From positions 248,001-312,000 of the forward strand of contig QBYL01000001.1 in NCBI GenBank assembly GCA_003282835.1: a stretch of DNA of 64,000 bases, written 5' to 3'. Source of the DNA: Pelagibacteraceae bacterium AG-325-J13. Lineage in GTDB: Bacteria; Pseudomonadota; Alphaproteobacteria; Pelagibacterales; Pelagibacteraceae. This document shows, piece after piece, positions 36,633 through 45,632 of the stretch (the first letter of the stretch is position 1; each line of letters begins with the position of its first letter). A program made the position numbers and the translations under genes. Under the pieces are notes generated by a model. The model was given only the letters and a program-made list of their open reading frames with translations. It was not told the DNA's origin and ran no database searches.

Positions 36633-37586
36633 TTATTTTTGGATAGTATTCAGTTTGTTAAGCTCAGATAAAAGTTCTGGTAGGGCAGTAAATAAATCTG
36701 CCTCTAAACCATAATCTGCAACACTAAAAATTGGAGCTTCACCATCTTTGTTAATTGCGACAATTATTTTACTCTCTTTCATTCCCGCTAAGTGCTGAAT
36801 TGCTCCAGAGATTCCGACAGCAATATACAAATCAGGCACAACTACTTTTCCTGTTTGACCAACTTGGTGGTCGTTACTTATATAACCAGCATCAACCGCT
36901 GCTCTTGATGCTCCAACTGCTGCATTAAGTTTATCAGCTATATCATTTATAAGTTTAAAATTTTCTCCACTCTCTAATCCTCGTCCACCTGACACAACTA
37001 TTCTTGCAGTTCCAAGCTCTGGTCTTTCTGATTTAGTTTCTTCCCTTTTAATAAATTTAGAAGTATTAGGAATGTCTACTGCTTCAACTTTTTCAATTGG
37101 GGCTGAACCGCCTGATTTTTCTGCAGCATCAAAAGAAGTCGGTCTTATTGTTATGCATCTTTTTTTGTCGTTACTTTTTACTGTAGCAAAAGCATTACCT
37201 GCATAAATAGGTCTTACAAAAGTGTCTGGTCCATTTACTTTAATTATATCACTTACTTGAGACACATCTAAAGCAGCTGCTACTCTTGGCATAAAGTTTT
37301 TTCCAAAAGTATTAGCCGAAGCTACGATATGGTCATATTTTTCTGAAACTTTAATTACTAAAGGAGAAAGATTTTCTGGAAGATAATTTTGGTAATTTGG
37401 AGAGTCACACACTAAAACCTTTTTGACTATAGGAATATTTGCAGCTTCTTTTGAAACATTTTCACAACTAGTTCCTGCTACTAAAACATGTACGTCAGAG
37501 TCTATTTTAGATGCTGCAGTAATTGCATTAAATGTAAAAGGTTTTAATTTTGAATTATCATGCTCTGCTATTAACAACACTGACAT
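36633..37586 (-). CDS. etfA: Electron transfer flavoprotein alpha subunit
   Basis: EtfA binds the redox-active FAD of the ETF dimer, which collects electrons from flavin dehydrogenases. The 317-aa protein has the N-terminal ETF domain ([18 protein letters not shown]) and the conserved C-terminal FAD domain: [53 protein letters not shown], and DYGLEADLF. The start overlaps the etfB stop by one base, giving coupled synthesis. Nearby dehydrogenases that could feed it include the adjacent DMGDH-like protein. Confidence 0.96.
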   Translation of the reverse strand: MSVLLIAEHDNSKLKPFTFNAITAASKIDSDVHVLVAGTSCENVSKEAANIPIVKKVLVCDSPNYQNYLPENLSPLVIKVSEKYDHIVASANTFGKNFMPRVAAALDVSQVSDIIKVNGPDTFVRPIYAGNAFATVKSNDKKRCITIRPTSFDAAEKSGGSAPIEKVEAVDIPNTSKFIKREETKSERPELGTARIVVSGGRGLESGENFKLINDIADKLNAAVGASRAAVDAGYISNDHQVGQTGKVVVPDLYIAVGISGAIQHLAGMKESKIIVAINKDGEAPIFSVADYGLEADLFTALPELLSELNKLNTIQK

Positions 37587-38335
37587 TATATCACCTTAGC
37601 CTCATTTTTAAGTTTACTTACTAATTCCGCTACACTTGTAACTTTAATACCCGCTTTTCTTTTTGGCGGCTCTTCCACTTTTAACTGCTCAATTCTATTT
37701 TTTAGATCAACACCCATATCTTTAGCATTTAACAGCTCCATAGGTTTTTTCTTTGCTTTCATAATGTTTGGAAGTGAAGCAAACCTAGGTTCATTTAATC
37801 TTAAATCGCAAGTTACGATTGCTGGTAAATTAATCTCAAGAGTTTCTAAACCTTCATCAATTTCTCTTACTACCTCTAATGATTTTTCTTTAATATTTAA
37901 TTTTGAAGAAAAAGTTGCTTGAGGCCAATTAAGCATTGATCCCAGCATTTGACCTGTCTGATTACAATCATCATCAATGGCTTGTTTACCTAAGAAAACC
38001 ATATCAGGTTTTTCCTTTTCTACTATTTTTTTTAAAATTTTTGCAATTCCCAAAGGTTCGATATAACTATCTGCCTTAACGTGAATTCCTTTATCTGCGC
38101 CCACTGCTAAAGCTTTTCTGATACTCTCTTGAGCTTTATCTTCTCCAATTGAAATGGCAACTATCTCTTTAACTTTGCCAGATTCTTTAAGTTTAACAGT
38201 TTCCTCCACAGCATTATCATCTGGGGGATTAGTTGACATTTTAACGTTATCAGTATGAACACCTGAGCCATCTTCTTTAACTCTGATTTGAACGTTGTAA
38301 TCAATAACTCTTTTAACAGCTACAAGGATTTTCAT
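37586..38335 (-). CDS. etfB: Electron transfer flavoprotein beta subunit
   Basis: EtfB completes the ETF dimer and binds AMP. The 249-aa protein starts MKILVAVKRVIDYNVQIRVK and contains NPPDDNAVEETVKLKES, DKAQESIRKALAVGADKG and the signature region ATFSSKLNIKE...REIDEGLETLEINLPAIVTC, followed by LRLNEPRFASLPNIMKAKKK. It begins immediately after the stop of the DMGDH-like gene and overlaps etfA by one base, so dehydrogenase, ETF and ETF-QO lie in reading order in one operon. Confidence 0.96.
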   Translation of the reverse strand: MKILVAVKRVIDYNVQIRVKEDGSGVHTDNVKMSTNPPDDNAVEETVKLKESGKVKEIVAISIGEDKAQESIRKALAVGADKGIHVKADSYIEPLGIAKILKKIVEKEKPDMVFLGKQAIDDDCNQTGQMLGSMLNWPQATFSSKLNIKEKSLEVVREIDEGLETLEINLPAIVTCDLRLNEPRFASLPNIMKAKKKPMELLNAKDMGVDLKNRIEQLKVEEPPKRKAGIKVTSVAELVSKLKNEAKVI

Positions 38336-40768
38336 TTAAGCTCTCAGTAATTTATTTTCAGAGTCATAAGGCGATTCCTCTACTATAGAAGCTTCATGCA
38401 TTTTACCAAGAATATCTATTTTTAATTTTTGACCAACTTTTGCTAATTCTGGTTTAACCATACCTAAAGCAATAGATTTATTTAATCTAAATCCAAAGTC
38501 ACCACTTGTAGCTCTACCAACAATGGAACCATTATCATATATAGGATTATTTCCTAAAACGTCTGCATCGGTAACACCATGAATTTCCATTGTGACTAAT
38601 TTATTTGAAAAGCCTTTCGCTCTCCATTTGTCTAATGCCGCACGTCCTATAAAATCTCCTTTATTTGGGTGAACAAATCTATCAAGGCCTGACTCATACG
38701 GTGAATATTCAATTGATAATTCAGTCCCTACCAATTTATAAGATTTTTCTACTCTTAAACTATTCATAGCTCTTATTCCGTAAGGTTTTAAACCAAACTC
38801 CTTGCCGGCTTTCATAAGTTGATCAAAAATATGATTTTGATATTCAATTGGGTGGTGAAGTTCCCAGCCCAATTCTCCTACGAAGTTTACTCTCATTGCA
38901 CTGCAAGGAGCCAAACCTATATTAATATTTTGTGCACTTAACCATTTAAATCTTTCGTTAGAAAAGTCTGATCTAGATACTTTTTGCATAAGTTGTCTGG
39001 CTTTAGGTCCAGAGACTACTAAAACACCCATACTATTAGTTAAATTTTCATATTGAACTGTACCATCTTTTGGCATCCATTTATGGATCCAATCGTGATC
39101 AAGTCTTTGATAAGCTCCAGCCGAAACCAAATAAAAACTATCTTCAGCTTCTCGCATGATAGTAAATTCAGAGTGAACGCCACCTTTAGTATTTAAAGCA
39201 TGACAAAGATTAATTCTTCCAATTTTTTTAGGAAGTTTATTTGCAACAAGTTTATCTAAAAATTCTTCAGCTCCTGGCCCTTTAATTCTACATTTCCCAA
39301 ATGCAGACATATCTAATAGCCCAACATTTTCTTTAACATTTTTACATTCTTGTTCTACATTTTTAAACCACTTCGACCTTCTAAATGACCAATCATCTTC
39401 TGGCTTCTCTCCCTCTTTTGCAAAAAAGTTAGCTCTTTCCCATCCAAATTTTGCACCAAAAACTGCTCCTAATTTTTTTAAACGATCGTAGCATGGAGCC
39501 TGTCTCAAAGGTCTACCTGCTTCTCTTTCTTCATCAGGATAATGAACTGTAAATACATTTGCATATGCTTCTTCATTTTTGGCTTTTAAATAAGATTTAG
39601 TTGCGTATGAACCATATCTTCTTGGTTCAACGCCAAGCATATCAATTGTTGGTTCACCATCAATTATCCATTCAGCTAGTTGCCATCCAGCACCTCCTGC
39701 TGCAGTAATTCCAAAACTATGTCCTTCATTTATCCAAAAGTTTTTTAATCCCCATGCAGGACCAACTATGGGATTTCCATCTGGCGTGTAAGCAATTGCA
39801 CCGTTATAAACTTTTTTTACTCCAACTTCTCCAAATGCAGGAACTCTTTTTATTGCACCCTCAATGTGTGGAGCTAATCGATCTAAATCTTCTTGAAATA
39901 ATTCGTACTCACTATCTTTTGAAGGACCATCAACATAACAACATGGCGCTCCTTTTTCATAAGGACCAAGCAATAATCCACCAGCTTCTTCTCTCATGTA
40001 CCAAGAGTTGTCACTATCTCTAAGCACTCCCATTTCAGGTTTTCCTTCTTTCTTTCTTTTTTGAATTTCTGGATGAGGCTCAGTAACTATGTATTGATGT
40101 TCAACTGGAATTACAGGAATATCTAAACCAACCATACGTCCTGTTTGTCTTGCAAAGTTTCCACTGCAAGATACAACATGCTCACACTCTATATCTCCTT
40201 TATCAGTTTTAACAATCCAACCACCTTTAGTTTGTTTAATTTCTGTAACTGTTGTGTTTCTATAAATTTCTGCTCCATGATTTCTTGCGCCTGTTGCTAA
40301 TGCCTGTGTTAAATCTGCCGGCTGAATATAACCATCTTCAGGATGTTGTATTGCACCAACTAATCCTTCAGTATTTATTAATGGCCAAATTTCTTTTACT
40401 TGTTCAGGTTTTAAAAATTTTACGTCTACCCCAATAGTTTTAGCAACACCTGCGTATTGATGATATTCATCCATACGATCTTGAGTTTGCGCTAAGCGAA
40501 TATTTGATACAACACTAAAACCAACATTCTTACCTGTTTCTTTTTCTAAAGATTTATAAAGTTGAACAGCATATCTATGAAGTTGACCAACTGAGTAACT
40601 CATATTAAACAAAGGCAATAATCCTGCAGCATGCCAAGTTGATCCTGAAGTTAATTCTTTTCTTTCAACTAATGCTACGTCCGACCAACCTTTTTTAGCT
40701 AAGTGATAAAGCACGCTTACACCGACTACACCACCACCGACTACCACTACTTTTGTTTTTGATTTCAT
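38336..40768 (-). CDS. Dimethylglycine dehydrogenase-like FAD/folate enzyme
   Basis: This 810-aa protein has an N-terminal DAO-type FAD domain (VVVVGGGVVGVSVLYHLAKKG, GSTWHAAGLLPLF, which includes the covalent-flavin region), an FAO_M-like middle and a C-terminal GcvT aminomethyltransferase domain (VGLLDMSAFGKCRIKGPGA, VGELGWELHHPIEYQ). This is the architecture of dimethylglycine and sarcosine dehydrogenases, which oxidise an N-methyl group and load it on THF. Direct linkage to etfB, etfA and ETF-QO shows where the electrons go. With soxBDAG nearby, dimethylglycine to sarcosine is the likely reaction, but other N-methyl amines are possible. Confidence 0.88.
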   Translation of the reverse strand: MKSKTKVVVVGGGVVGVSVLYHLAKKGWSDVALVERKELTSGSTWHAAGLLPLFNMSYSVGQLHRYAVQLYKSLEKETGKNVGFSVVSNIRLAQTQDRMDEYHQYAGVAKTIGVDVKFLKPEQVKEIWPLINTEGLVGAIQHPEDGYIQPADLTQALATGARNHGAEIYRNTTVTEIKQTKGGWIVKTDKGDIECEHVVSCSGNFARQTGRMVGLDIPVIPVEHQYIVTEPHPEIQKRKKEGKPEMGVLRDSDNSWYMREEAGGLLLGPYEKGAPCCYVDGPSKDSEYELFQEDLDRLAPHIEGAIKRVPAFGEVGVKKVYNGAIAYTPDGNPIVGPAWGLKNFWINEGHSFGITAAGGAGWQLAEWIIDGEPTIDMLGVEPRRYGSYATKSYLKAKNEEAYANVFTVHYPDEEREAGRPLRQAPCYDRLKKLGAVFGAKFGWERANFFAKEGEKPEDDWSFRRSKWFKNVEQECKNVKENVGLLDMSAFGKCRIKGPGAEEFLDKLVANKLPKKIGRINLCHALNTKGGVHSEFTIMREAEDSFYLVSAGAYQRLDHDWIHKWMPKDGTVQYENLTNSMGVLVVSGPKARQLMQKVSRSDFSNERFKWLSAQNINIGLAPCSAMRVNFVGELGWELHHPIEYQNHIFDQLMKAGKEFGLKPYGIRAMNSLRVEKSYKLVGTELSIEYSPYESGLDRFVHPNKGDFIGRAALDKWRAKGFSNKLVTMEIHGVTDADVLGNNPIYDNGSIVGRATSGDFGFRLNKSIALGMVKPELAKVGQKLKIDILGKMHEASIVEESPYDSENKLLRA

Positions 40769-40843
40769 AGATTGTTTATTTTTAATAGAAGGTAATGATA
40801 CGTCAAGATAATCTGACTTGTAAATAGTGGAAAAGTTGTGATT

Positions 40844-41236
40844 TTATTCGAATGTTTTTAGCTCTAATACGTTGCCATTAGGATCTTCAATAAAAAATGT
40901 ATTTTGCTCAAATTTTGAGCCTTTAAACCTAGTATAAGGCTTATCAATATAACTTATACTCTTTGATTTTAGATTAGATTTTATTTGTTCAAAAACTTCT
41001 TTTTCTAAATGAACACCAAAATGAGGAACTGGGACATTTCCCATTTCTACATCGTGCCTTTCTCTAGGCAATTTCATTTTAGTTTGATGAAGAGTTAACT
41101 CATTTCCCCAAAAATCTATGTCAACCCATTTCCCTTTTTCTCTGTTACCAATTTTACAACCCAAAATTTCGGTATAAAACTTTTCTGTTATTTCGATGTC
41201 TCCAGCTGGCAGTGCTAAATGAAAAGAATTGCTCAT
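40844..41236 (-). CDS. VOC-superfamily (glyoxalase/dioxygenase-like) protein
   Basis: This 130-aa protein has the paired beta-alpha-beta-beta-beta modules of the vicinal-oxygen-chelate fold: FHLALPAGDIEITEKFYTEI in the first half and VPHFGVHLEKEVFEQIKSNL in the second, ending FFIEDPNGNVLELKTF. Likely metal ligands are His6 and the Glu in VLELK, with HFGVH contributing another His. Such proteins range from glyoxalase I to dioxygenases and resistance proteins, so the reaction is open. It stands alone between the DMGDH-like gene and divergent cysE. Confidence 0.85.
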   Translation of the reverse strand: MSNSFHLALPAGDIEITEKFYTEILGCKIGNREKGKWVDIDFWGNELTLHQTKMKLPRERHDVEMGNVPVPHFGVHLEKEVFEQIKSNLKSKSISYIDKPYTRFKGSKFEQNTFFIEDPNGNVLELKTFE

Positions 41237-41298
41237 ATTGATTTTATATATTTAATTCTTTAAATTTTTCAAGTAGGCATTATATATAGTCTTTAGAT

Positions 41299-41874
41299 AT
41301 GAATGATTTTATTGAATCTATAAAAGAAAGAGACCCTGCGGCTAAATCAACATTAAGTATAGTTTTGACTTACCCGGGAGTAAAATCTGTTTTTTTACAT
41401 CAGATAGCTAACTTTTTTCATGTGGCCGGATTTGATTTAATCGCAAGAATAATTTCTCAAACAAGTAGATTTTTTACAGGAATAGAAATTCATCCTGGTG
41501 CTAAAATTGGAAAAAATCTTTTTATTGACCATGGTATGGGAGTTGTAATTGGAGAAACATCTGAAATAGGAAATAACGTAACAATTTATCACGCAGTAAC
41601 TCTTGGAGGTATTTCTCCGAGTATTGATAGCGAGAGACAAAGACATGAAAAAAGACATCCAACAATTGGAAATGATGTTGTCATTGGATCTGGCGCTCAG
41701 ATTATAGGCCCTATTAAAGTTGGAAATGGATCTAGAATTGCTGCAAACGCAGTCGTCGTTAACGATGTTCCAGAAGGAGCTACTATGATTGGAGTTCCAG
41801 CCAAAGTGATCAAAACTGGAAATAAAGGAAATTTCAGACCATATGGAGTTGATCAAGAAGTAAAAGATGAGTAA
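41299..41874 (+). CDS. cysE: Serine O-acetyltransferase
   Basis: CysE makes O-acetylserine, the carbon acceptor for cysteine synthesis. The 191-aa protein is the short form with a reduced N-terminal helical domain, then a left-handed beta-helix of hexapeptide repeats with the active-site region [31 protein letters not shown] and the acceptor loop [27 protein letters not shown] sequence (41285-41290) 8 bases before the ATG, with no ribosome site, suggests a nearly leaderless transcript. It overlaps the following msrB by 8 bp. Confidence 0.93.
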   Translation: MNDFIESIKERDPAAKSTLSIVLTYPGVKSVFLHQIANFFHVAGFDLIARIISQTSRFFTGIEIHPGAKIGKNLFIDHGMGVVIGETSEIGNNVTIYHAVTLGGISPSIDSERQRHEKRHPTIGNDVVIGSGAQIIGPIKVGNGSRIAANAVVVNDVPEGATMIGVPAKVIKTGNKGNFRPYGVDQEVKDE

Positions 41875-42244
41875 AAAAAATTGGGATCCTAATCTAACTC
41901 CAGAACAAAATTATATTTTAAAACAAGAGGGAACTGAACCTCCAGGCTCAAGTATACTTAACAATGAAAAAAGAGAAGGAAGTTATCATTGTGTGGGTTG
42001 CGGAACAAAACTTTTTGAGTCTAATACTAAATATGAAAGTGGTTCAGGCTGGCCTTCATTTTTCGAATCTATCCCTAATGTCTTCGAAGAAAAAAAAGAT
42101 ATGCACATTGGCTATGAAAGAACAGAATATCATTGTAAAAAATGTGGCGGACATCATGGTCATATTTTTGAGGATGGTCCGAAACCTACAGGAAAACGAT
42201 ATTGCAACAATGGAGTGTGTTTAGTATTTAAGCCTAAAAGTTGA
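41867..42244 (+). CDS. msrB: Methionine-R-sulfoxide reductase, cytoplasmic
   Basis: MsrB reduces the R-epimer of methionine sulfoxide in proteins. The 125-aa enzyme has both zinc-binding pairs (CVGCG and CKKCG), the GSGWPSFFE motif, [15 protein letters not shown] and the catalytic Cys in KRYCNNG. There is no signal peptide, so it acts in the cytoplasm. It overlaps cysE by 8 bp and is a paralogue of the exported MsrB about 2.7 kb downstream, with which it shares the unusual CNNGxCLxFKP ending. Confidence 0.95.
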   Translation: MSKKNWDPNLTPEQNYILKQEGTEPPGSSILNNEKREGSYHCVGCGTKLFESNTKYESGSGWPSFFESIPNVFEEKKDMHIGYERTEYHCKKCGGHHGHIFEDGPKPTGKRYCNNGVCLVFKPKS

Positions 42245-42310
42245 AAAGTTATACACGCACCTTATAAGTGTTTTGAATACAACTAAGCAAAACAATACAA
42301 TTTATTTGCC

Positions 42311-42367
42311 ATGTCCACTAGACCTAGGCGACATAAATTTGTAAAACTTTCTTTTCATCCACCATGA
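42311..42367 (+). CDS. Possible 18-aa upstream peptide, coupled
   Basis: An ATG-started frame encodes MSTRPRRHKFVKLSFHPP; its TGA overlaps the ATG of the phosphatase gene (ATGA). The arrangement would allow termination-reinitiation coupling. The peptide is very basic. No ribosome site is obvious, so it may be chance. Confidence 0.25.
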   Translation: MSTRPRRHKFVKLSFHPP

Positions 42368-42924
42368 TAAGAAATAATGTTCCCCATACCTTTTTTCTAA
42401 CATTTCTATTCTTAATCTTAAATATCTCGTCTACTTTGGCTGACTGGAAACCAGCACAAGAAGGTAATAAAGTTATTCTAATTAGACACTCAATAGCGCC
42501 AGGAAGTGGAGACCCTTCCGGCTTTCAAATTAAAGATTGCAAGACTCAGAGAAATCTTAGTAAGGAGGGAATAGATCAATCAAAAAAAATTGGAAAATTA
42601 TTTAAAATAAACCAAATTAAGATTGATCAAGTCCTAAGCAGTCAATGGTGCAGGTGTAAAGACACTGCTAAATATGCATTTAAAAACTATAAAGAATTTT
42701 CAGCTCTCAATTCTACTTTTCAGCCTCCCTATGATAAAAACGCAAGGAAACAAATTAGAGAATTGAAAAATTACATTAAAAATTGGAAAGGGAATGGTAG
42801 CAACTTAGTATTAGTAACTCATTATGTAATCATAACTTCAATAACAGATGTAGCACCAAGGTCTGGTGAAATTGTTATTATAGATAAAAATTTTAATACA
42901 CTTTCGACTATATTGACTAATTAG
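42364..42924 (+). CDS. Periplasmic histidine phosphatase superfamily protein
   Basis: This 186-aa protein has a signal peptide (FFLTFLFLILNISSTLA, cleavage before DWKP) and the branch-1 phosphoglycerate-mutase-like fold: the catalytic RHS in VILIRHSIAPGSGDP, a second Arg/His region (LSSQWCRCKDTAKYAF) and the second catalytic His in LVLVTHYVIITSI. It would hydrolyse a phosphate ester in the periplasm. It is short for the family, like the SixA/Ais-type members. Its substrate is unknown, and it is not linked to a phosphate regulon here. Its stop overlaps the convergent membrane-protein gene by 4 bp. Confidence 0.82.
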   Translation: MIRNNVPHTFFLTFLFLILNISSTLADWKPAQEGNKVILIRHSIAPGSGDPSGFQIKDCKTQRNLSKEGIDQSKKIGKLFKINQIKIDQVLSSQWCRCKDTAKYAFKNYKEFSALNSTFQPPYDKNARKQIRELKNYIKNWKGNGSNLVLVTHYVIITSITDVAPRSGEIVIIDKNFNTLSTILTN

Positions 42925-43265
42925 AAAAAAATATAATAGACAAAAATTGCAATAATCAAATATTCAATACCTGCTTTAACTATCATTAAATATTTTTTAT
43001 TACTAAATTTTGAATTAATATAAAGACTTATTCTTACGAAAGCTAAGTGAACCAAAATTATACTTAATACAATTCCAAGTAATGTTTGATAAAATGAGAA
43101 GTTCTTGAACCCATAAAAGCATGCAGCAATAAATGTTAACCAAGAAATGTTAGATACGAATAGGGTTATTAAAATGCCTGATCCTTTTTTAAAAATACTC
43201 TGAGATTTAATAAAAGTATAAGACCACAACAGAGTAAACAAAAAACCAATGTATTTTAATATCAT
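42921..43265 (-). CDS. Small membrane protein, unknown function
   Basis: This 114-aa protein has four predicted membrane helices with short loops (starting IGFLFTLLWSYTFI, ending IEYLIIAIFVYYIFF) and a basic segment (YINSKFSNKKYLM) between helices three and four. I recognise no family. It sits between a phosphatase gene with which it converges and ccdA, from which it diverges with a 50-bp gap. It looks like a genuine gene because it fills the gap and codes for coherent helices throughout. Confidence 0.6.
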   Translation of the reverse strand: MILKYIGFLFTLLWSYTFIKSQSIFKKGSGILITLFVSNISWLTFIAACFYGFKNFSFYQTLLGIVLSIILVHLAFVRISLYINSKFSNKKYLMIVKAGIEYLIIAIFVYYIFF

Positions 43266-43315
43266 GAGCTAATATTGTAATTGCGAGAGATATCAAAGGC
43301 AAATATAAAGAAAGT

Positions 43316-44029
43316 ATGATTATTAAGCTAGCTTTTGCTTTTGGCGCTGGATTTATAAGTTTTTTAACACCTTGTGTATTGCCAATTATACCAGGGTATA
43401 TTTCTTACATAACTGGTAAAAATTTAAGTGAGATAGAAAAAGACAAATCTATTGTACTAAATAAAACGATTTTATTTTCTTTAGGATTTTCACTAGTATT
43501 CATAACACTTGGAGCCACAGCATCTGCAGTTGGAAATATTTTATTATTTTTATCTAACGAACTAAGAATAGCTGCTGGAATGATTATTATTTTATTTTCT
43601 TTACAAATGTTAGGTATCTTAAATTTTCAATTTTTAAACCAAGAAAAGAGAATCGAAACAAAAGGATATAAAGATAATTATATTTTCCCTTTTGTTGTCG
43701 GAGCAGCTTTTGCTTTTGGCTGGACTCCGTGCATAGGTCCTGTCCTAGGATCTATTTTAGCTTTATCTGCTACAGAGGCATCTATAAGCTCAGGAGTTCT
43801 TTTACTATCATTTTATTCTTTGGGATTAGCTATACCTTTTATTTTATCGGGATATTTTATGAATAGTTTTTTAACTTCTAAAAAAGGTTTTGGTAAATAT
43901 TATAATAGAGTAACTAAAATAGGCGGGGCTGTATTATTAATTACTGGAATTTTAATAGCTACTAATCAAATTCAAGTAATTAGTTATTATATTTTGACAA
44001 CGTTTCCTTTCCTAACTAGTCTAGGTTAA
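43316..44029 (+). CDS. ccdA: Cytochrome c biogenesis / thiol-disulfide membrane protein CcdA
   Basis: CcdA carries reducing power from cytoplasmic thioredoxin across the inner membrane for cytochrome c maturation and other periplasmic thiol enzymes. The 237-aa protein has six helices in a DsbD-beta-type fold, with the redox-active cysteines in FLTPCVLPIIPGY and WTPCIGPVLGSI. It lacks the periplasmic domains of full DsbD. The stop overlaps the following kinase ATG by one base. The exported MsrB about 1 kb away may be one recipient of its electrons, through an unlinked periplasmic thioredoxin. Confidence 0.92.
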   Translation: MIIKLAFAFGAGFISFLTPCVLPIIPGYISYITGKNLSEIEKDKSIVLNKTILFSLGFSLVFITLGATASAVGNILLFLSNELRIAAGMIIILFSLQMLGILNFQFLNQEKRIETKGYKDNYIFPFVVGAAFAFGWTPCIGPVLGSILALSATEASISSGVLLLSFYSLGLAIPFILSGYFMNSFLTSKKGFGKYYNRVTKIGGAVLLITGILIATNQIQVISYYILTTFPFLTSLG

Positions 44030-44934
44030 TGAGCGATATAACTGTTCTTGGAATATTTGTTGCAGATATAAGTTTTTCAGGAAATAAACTTCCAAGTATG
44101 GGAGAAACAATACTTGGCGACAGTTACAATGTAGGACCGGGAGGAAAAGGGTGCAATCAAGCTATAGCAATCTCAAGATTGGGTGGAAAAGTAAACTTTA
44201 TATCTAAGTTAGGTGATGATGAATATGGAAAACTTGCAATTAATAAACTTAAAAAAGATAATATTGATACTTCAAATATAATCATTTCTAATAAACATAA
44301 AACAGGCGTTGCTGGCATCCACGTAGACAAAAATACTGGAAAAAATGCAATTACAGTTGTTAGAGGAGCTCCTTCAAGCTTAACTACAAAAGAAATTGAC
44401 ACCAATTTATTTAAACAGTCGAAAATATTTTTAACACAATTAGAAATTCCAATACAGGTTACTCTGCACTGCTTAAAAGCTGCAAAAGAATATGGCTTAA
44501 TAAATATATTAAATCCTGCACCAGCATGTGAACTAAGTAATGATTTTTTTAAGTTGGTTGACTATTTTACACCTAATGAAACTGAAGCGGAGTTTTATAC
44601 TGGGGTTAAGATTAATAATGCAAATGATGCTAAAGTTAGTGCAAAAAAACTAATAGAGATGGGAATTAAAAAGGTGATAATAACATTAGGTGAAAAAGGA
44701 TTACTTTACTCAGATGGTAAGGAGGAAATTTACATGAAAGCTACTGCAGATAAAGCAGTTGATACTACGGGTGCAGGAGATGCTTTTAATGGAGGATTCT
44801 CATTTGCATTATTAAAAGGAAAAAAAATAAAAGAATGTTTGGAAATAGCTAATAAAGTAGCTGGCTTTTCAACTACAAAATTAGGAGCTGGTGACTCAAT
44901 GCCAATTCCAAAAGATATTAATTTGACGGTTTAA
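44029..44934 (+). CDS. rbsK: Ribokinase-like PfkB carbohydrate kinase
   Basis: This 301-aa PfkB-family kinase phosphorylates a sugar or nucleoside with ATP. It has the N-terminal signature NVGPGGKGCNQAIAISRLGG, the LNPAPA and TPNETEAEFYTG segments and the C-terminal anion-hole/catalytic motif DTTGAGDAFNGGFSFAL. These elements match ribokinase more closely than fructokinase. No sugar transporter is adjacent, so the substrate may come from nucleoside turnover. It overlaps ccdA by one base and its 3' end overlaps the convergent msrB by 17 bp. Confidence 0.88.
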   Translation: MSDITVLGIFVADISFSGNKLPSMGETILGDSYNVGPGGKGCNQAIAISRLGGKVNFISKLGDDEYGKLAINKLKKDNIDTSNIIISNKHKTGVAGIHVDKNTGKNAITVVRGAPSSLTTKEIDTNLFKQSKIFLTQLEIPIQVTLHCLKAAKEYGLINILNPAPACELSNDFFKLVDYFTPNETEAEFYTGVKINNANDAKVSAKKLIEMGIKKVIITLGEKGLLYSDGKEEIYMKATADKAVDTTGAGDAFNGGFSFALLKGKKIKECLEIANKVAGFSTTKLGAGDSMPIPKDINLTV

Positions 44935-45373
44935 AAATCAAGCAAAGGCCATTGTTGCAAAATCTTTTTCCGGTTGTTTTTGGCCCATCATTAAAAACAT
45001 GGCCATGATGAACTCCACACTTAGCGCAATGATATTCAGTTCTTACCATTCCAAATTTACGATCAACTTTTGTTTTAAAAGCTCCCGGTAAAGCCTCTGA
45101 AAATGAAGGCCATCCGGTTCCACTATCAAATTTTGAGGTAGAAGCAAAAAGTTTTGCCCCACAATTAGCACAATGATAAAACCCTTTTCTTTTCTCTTTG
45201 TTTAGTTCACTTGAAAAGGGTCTTTCGGTTCCTTCATTGAACATAATATTTTTTTGTTCGTCAGTTAAGGCTTTATTAAAAAGTTTTTTCGTTGCTGCTT
45301 TGATAAGGTTATAGGGTAGAAATAAAGTTGAAATTAAAGATAATCCTAATATTTTTAAAAAAATTCTTCGCAT
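44918..45373 (-). CDS. msrB: Exported methionine-R-sulfoxide reductase
   Basis: This 151-aa MsrB begins with a signal sequence bearing a twin-arginine-like motif (MRRIFLKILGLSLISTLFL), so the folded zinc enzyme is probably exported by Tat. The domain keeps the zinc pairs (CANCG, CAKCG), GTGWPSF, HHGHVFNDGPKTTG and the catalytic Cys in KRFCNNG. It is a paralogue of the cytoplasmic MsrB upstream. Its role would be repair of oxidised periplasmic proteins. It is the last gene of a minus-strand trio with glutaredoxin and a TIGR03643 protein; its ATG abuts the glutaredoxin stop. Confidence 0.92.
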   Translation of the reverse strand: MRRIFLKILGLSLISTLFLPYNLIKAATKKLFNKALTDEQKNIMFNEGTERPFSSELNKEKRKGFYHCANCGAKLFASTSKFDSGTGWPSFSEALPGAFKTKVDRKFGMVRTEYHCAKCGVHHGHVFNDGPKTTGKRFCNNGLCLIFKPSN

Positions 45374-45630
45374 TATGAGTTTAAAATTTTATCTAATTCG
45401 CCAGTTCTATTAGCTTCTTGGAGTTTATCGTTCCCTCCAATGTAATGATCACCAACAAATATTTGAGGAATGGTTCTTGCTCCATTAGTTCTTTGTAGCA
45501 TTTCTTTTGCTTTAGCTGGATTTTTCCAAATGTCTAATTCTTCAATTTCCACATTTTTTGTTTTTAATAAAGCTTTTGCGGCCTCACAAAACGAGCAAGG
45601 ATCTCCAGTATAAATTGTGACCTTTTTCAT
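45373..45630 (-). CDS. grxC: Glutaredoxin 3
   Basis: This 85-aa dithiol glutaredoxin reduces disulfides using glutathione. The active site reads CSFC (DPCSFCEAAKALL) instead of the common CPYC; the cis-Pro region GARTIPQIFVGDHYIGG, which binds glutathione, is intact. It sits between a TIGR03643 gene (2 bp upstream) and the exported msrB (one-base overlap). The two redox genes are transcribed together, but Grx stays cytoplasmic and so would not directly serve the exported MsrB. Confidence 0.93.
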   Translation of the reverse strand: MKKVTIYTGDPCSFCEAAKALLKTKNVEIEELDIWKNPAKAKEMLQRTNGARTIPQIFVGDHYIGGNDKLQEANRTGELDKILNS

Positions 45631-45632
45631 AA

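Noticed and set aside
40769-40843. TTGACG -35-like sequence before the DMGDH-like gene
   Set aside because: No acceptable -10 hexamer lies at 16-18 bases, so it was not listed as a promoter.
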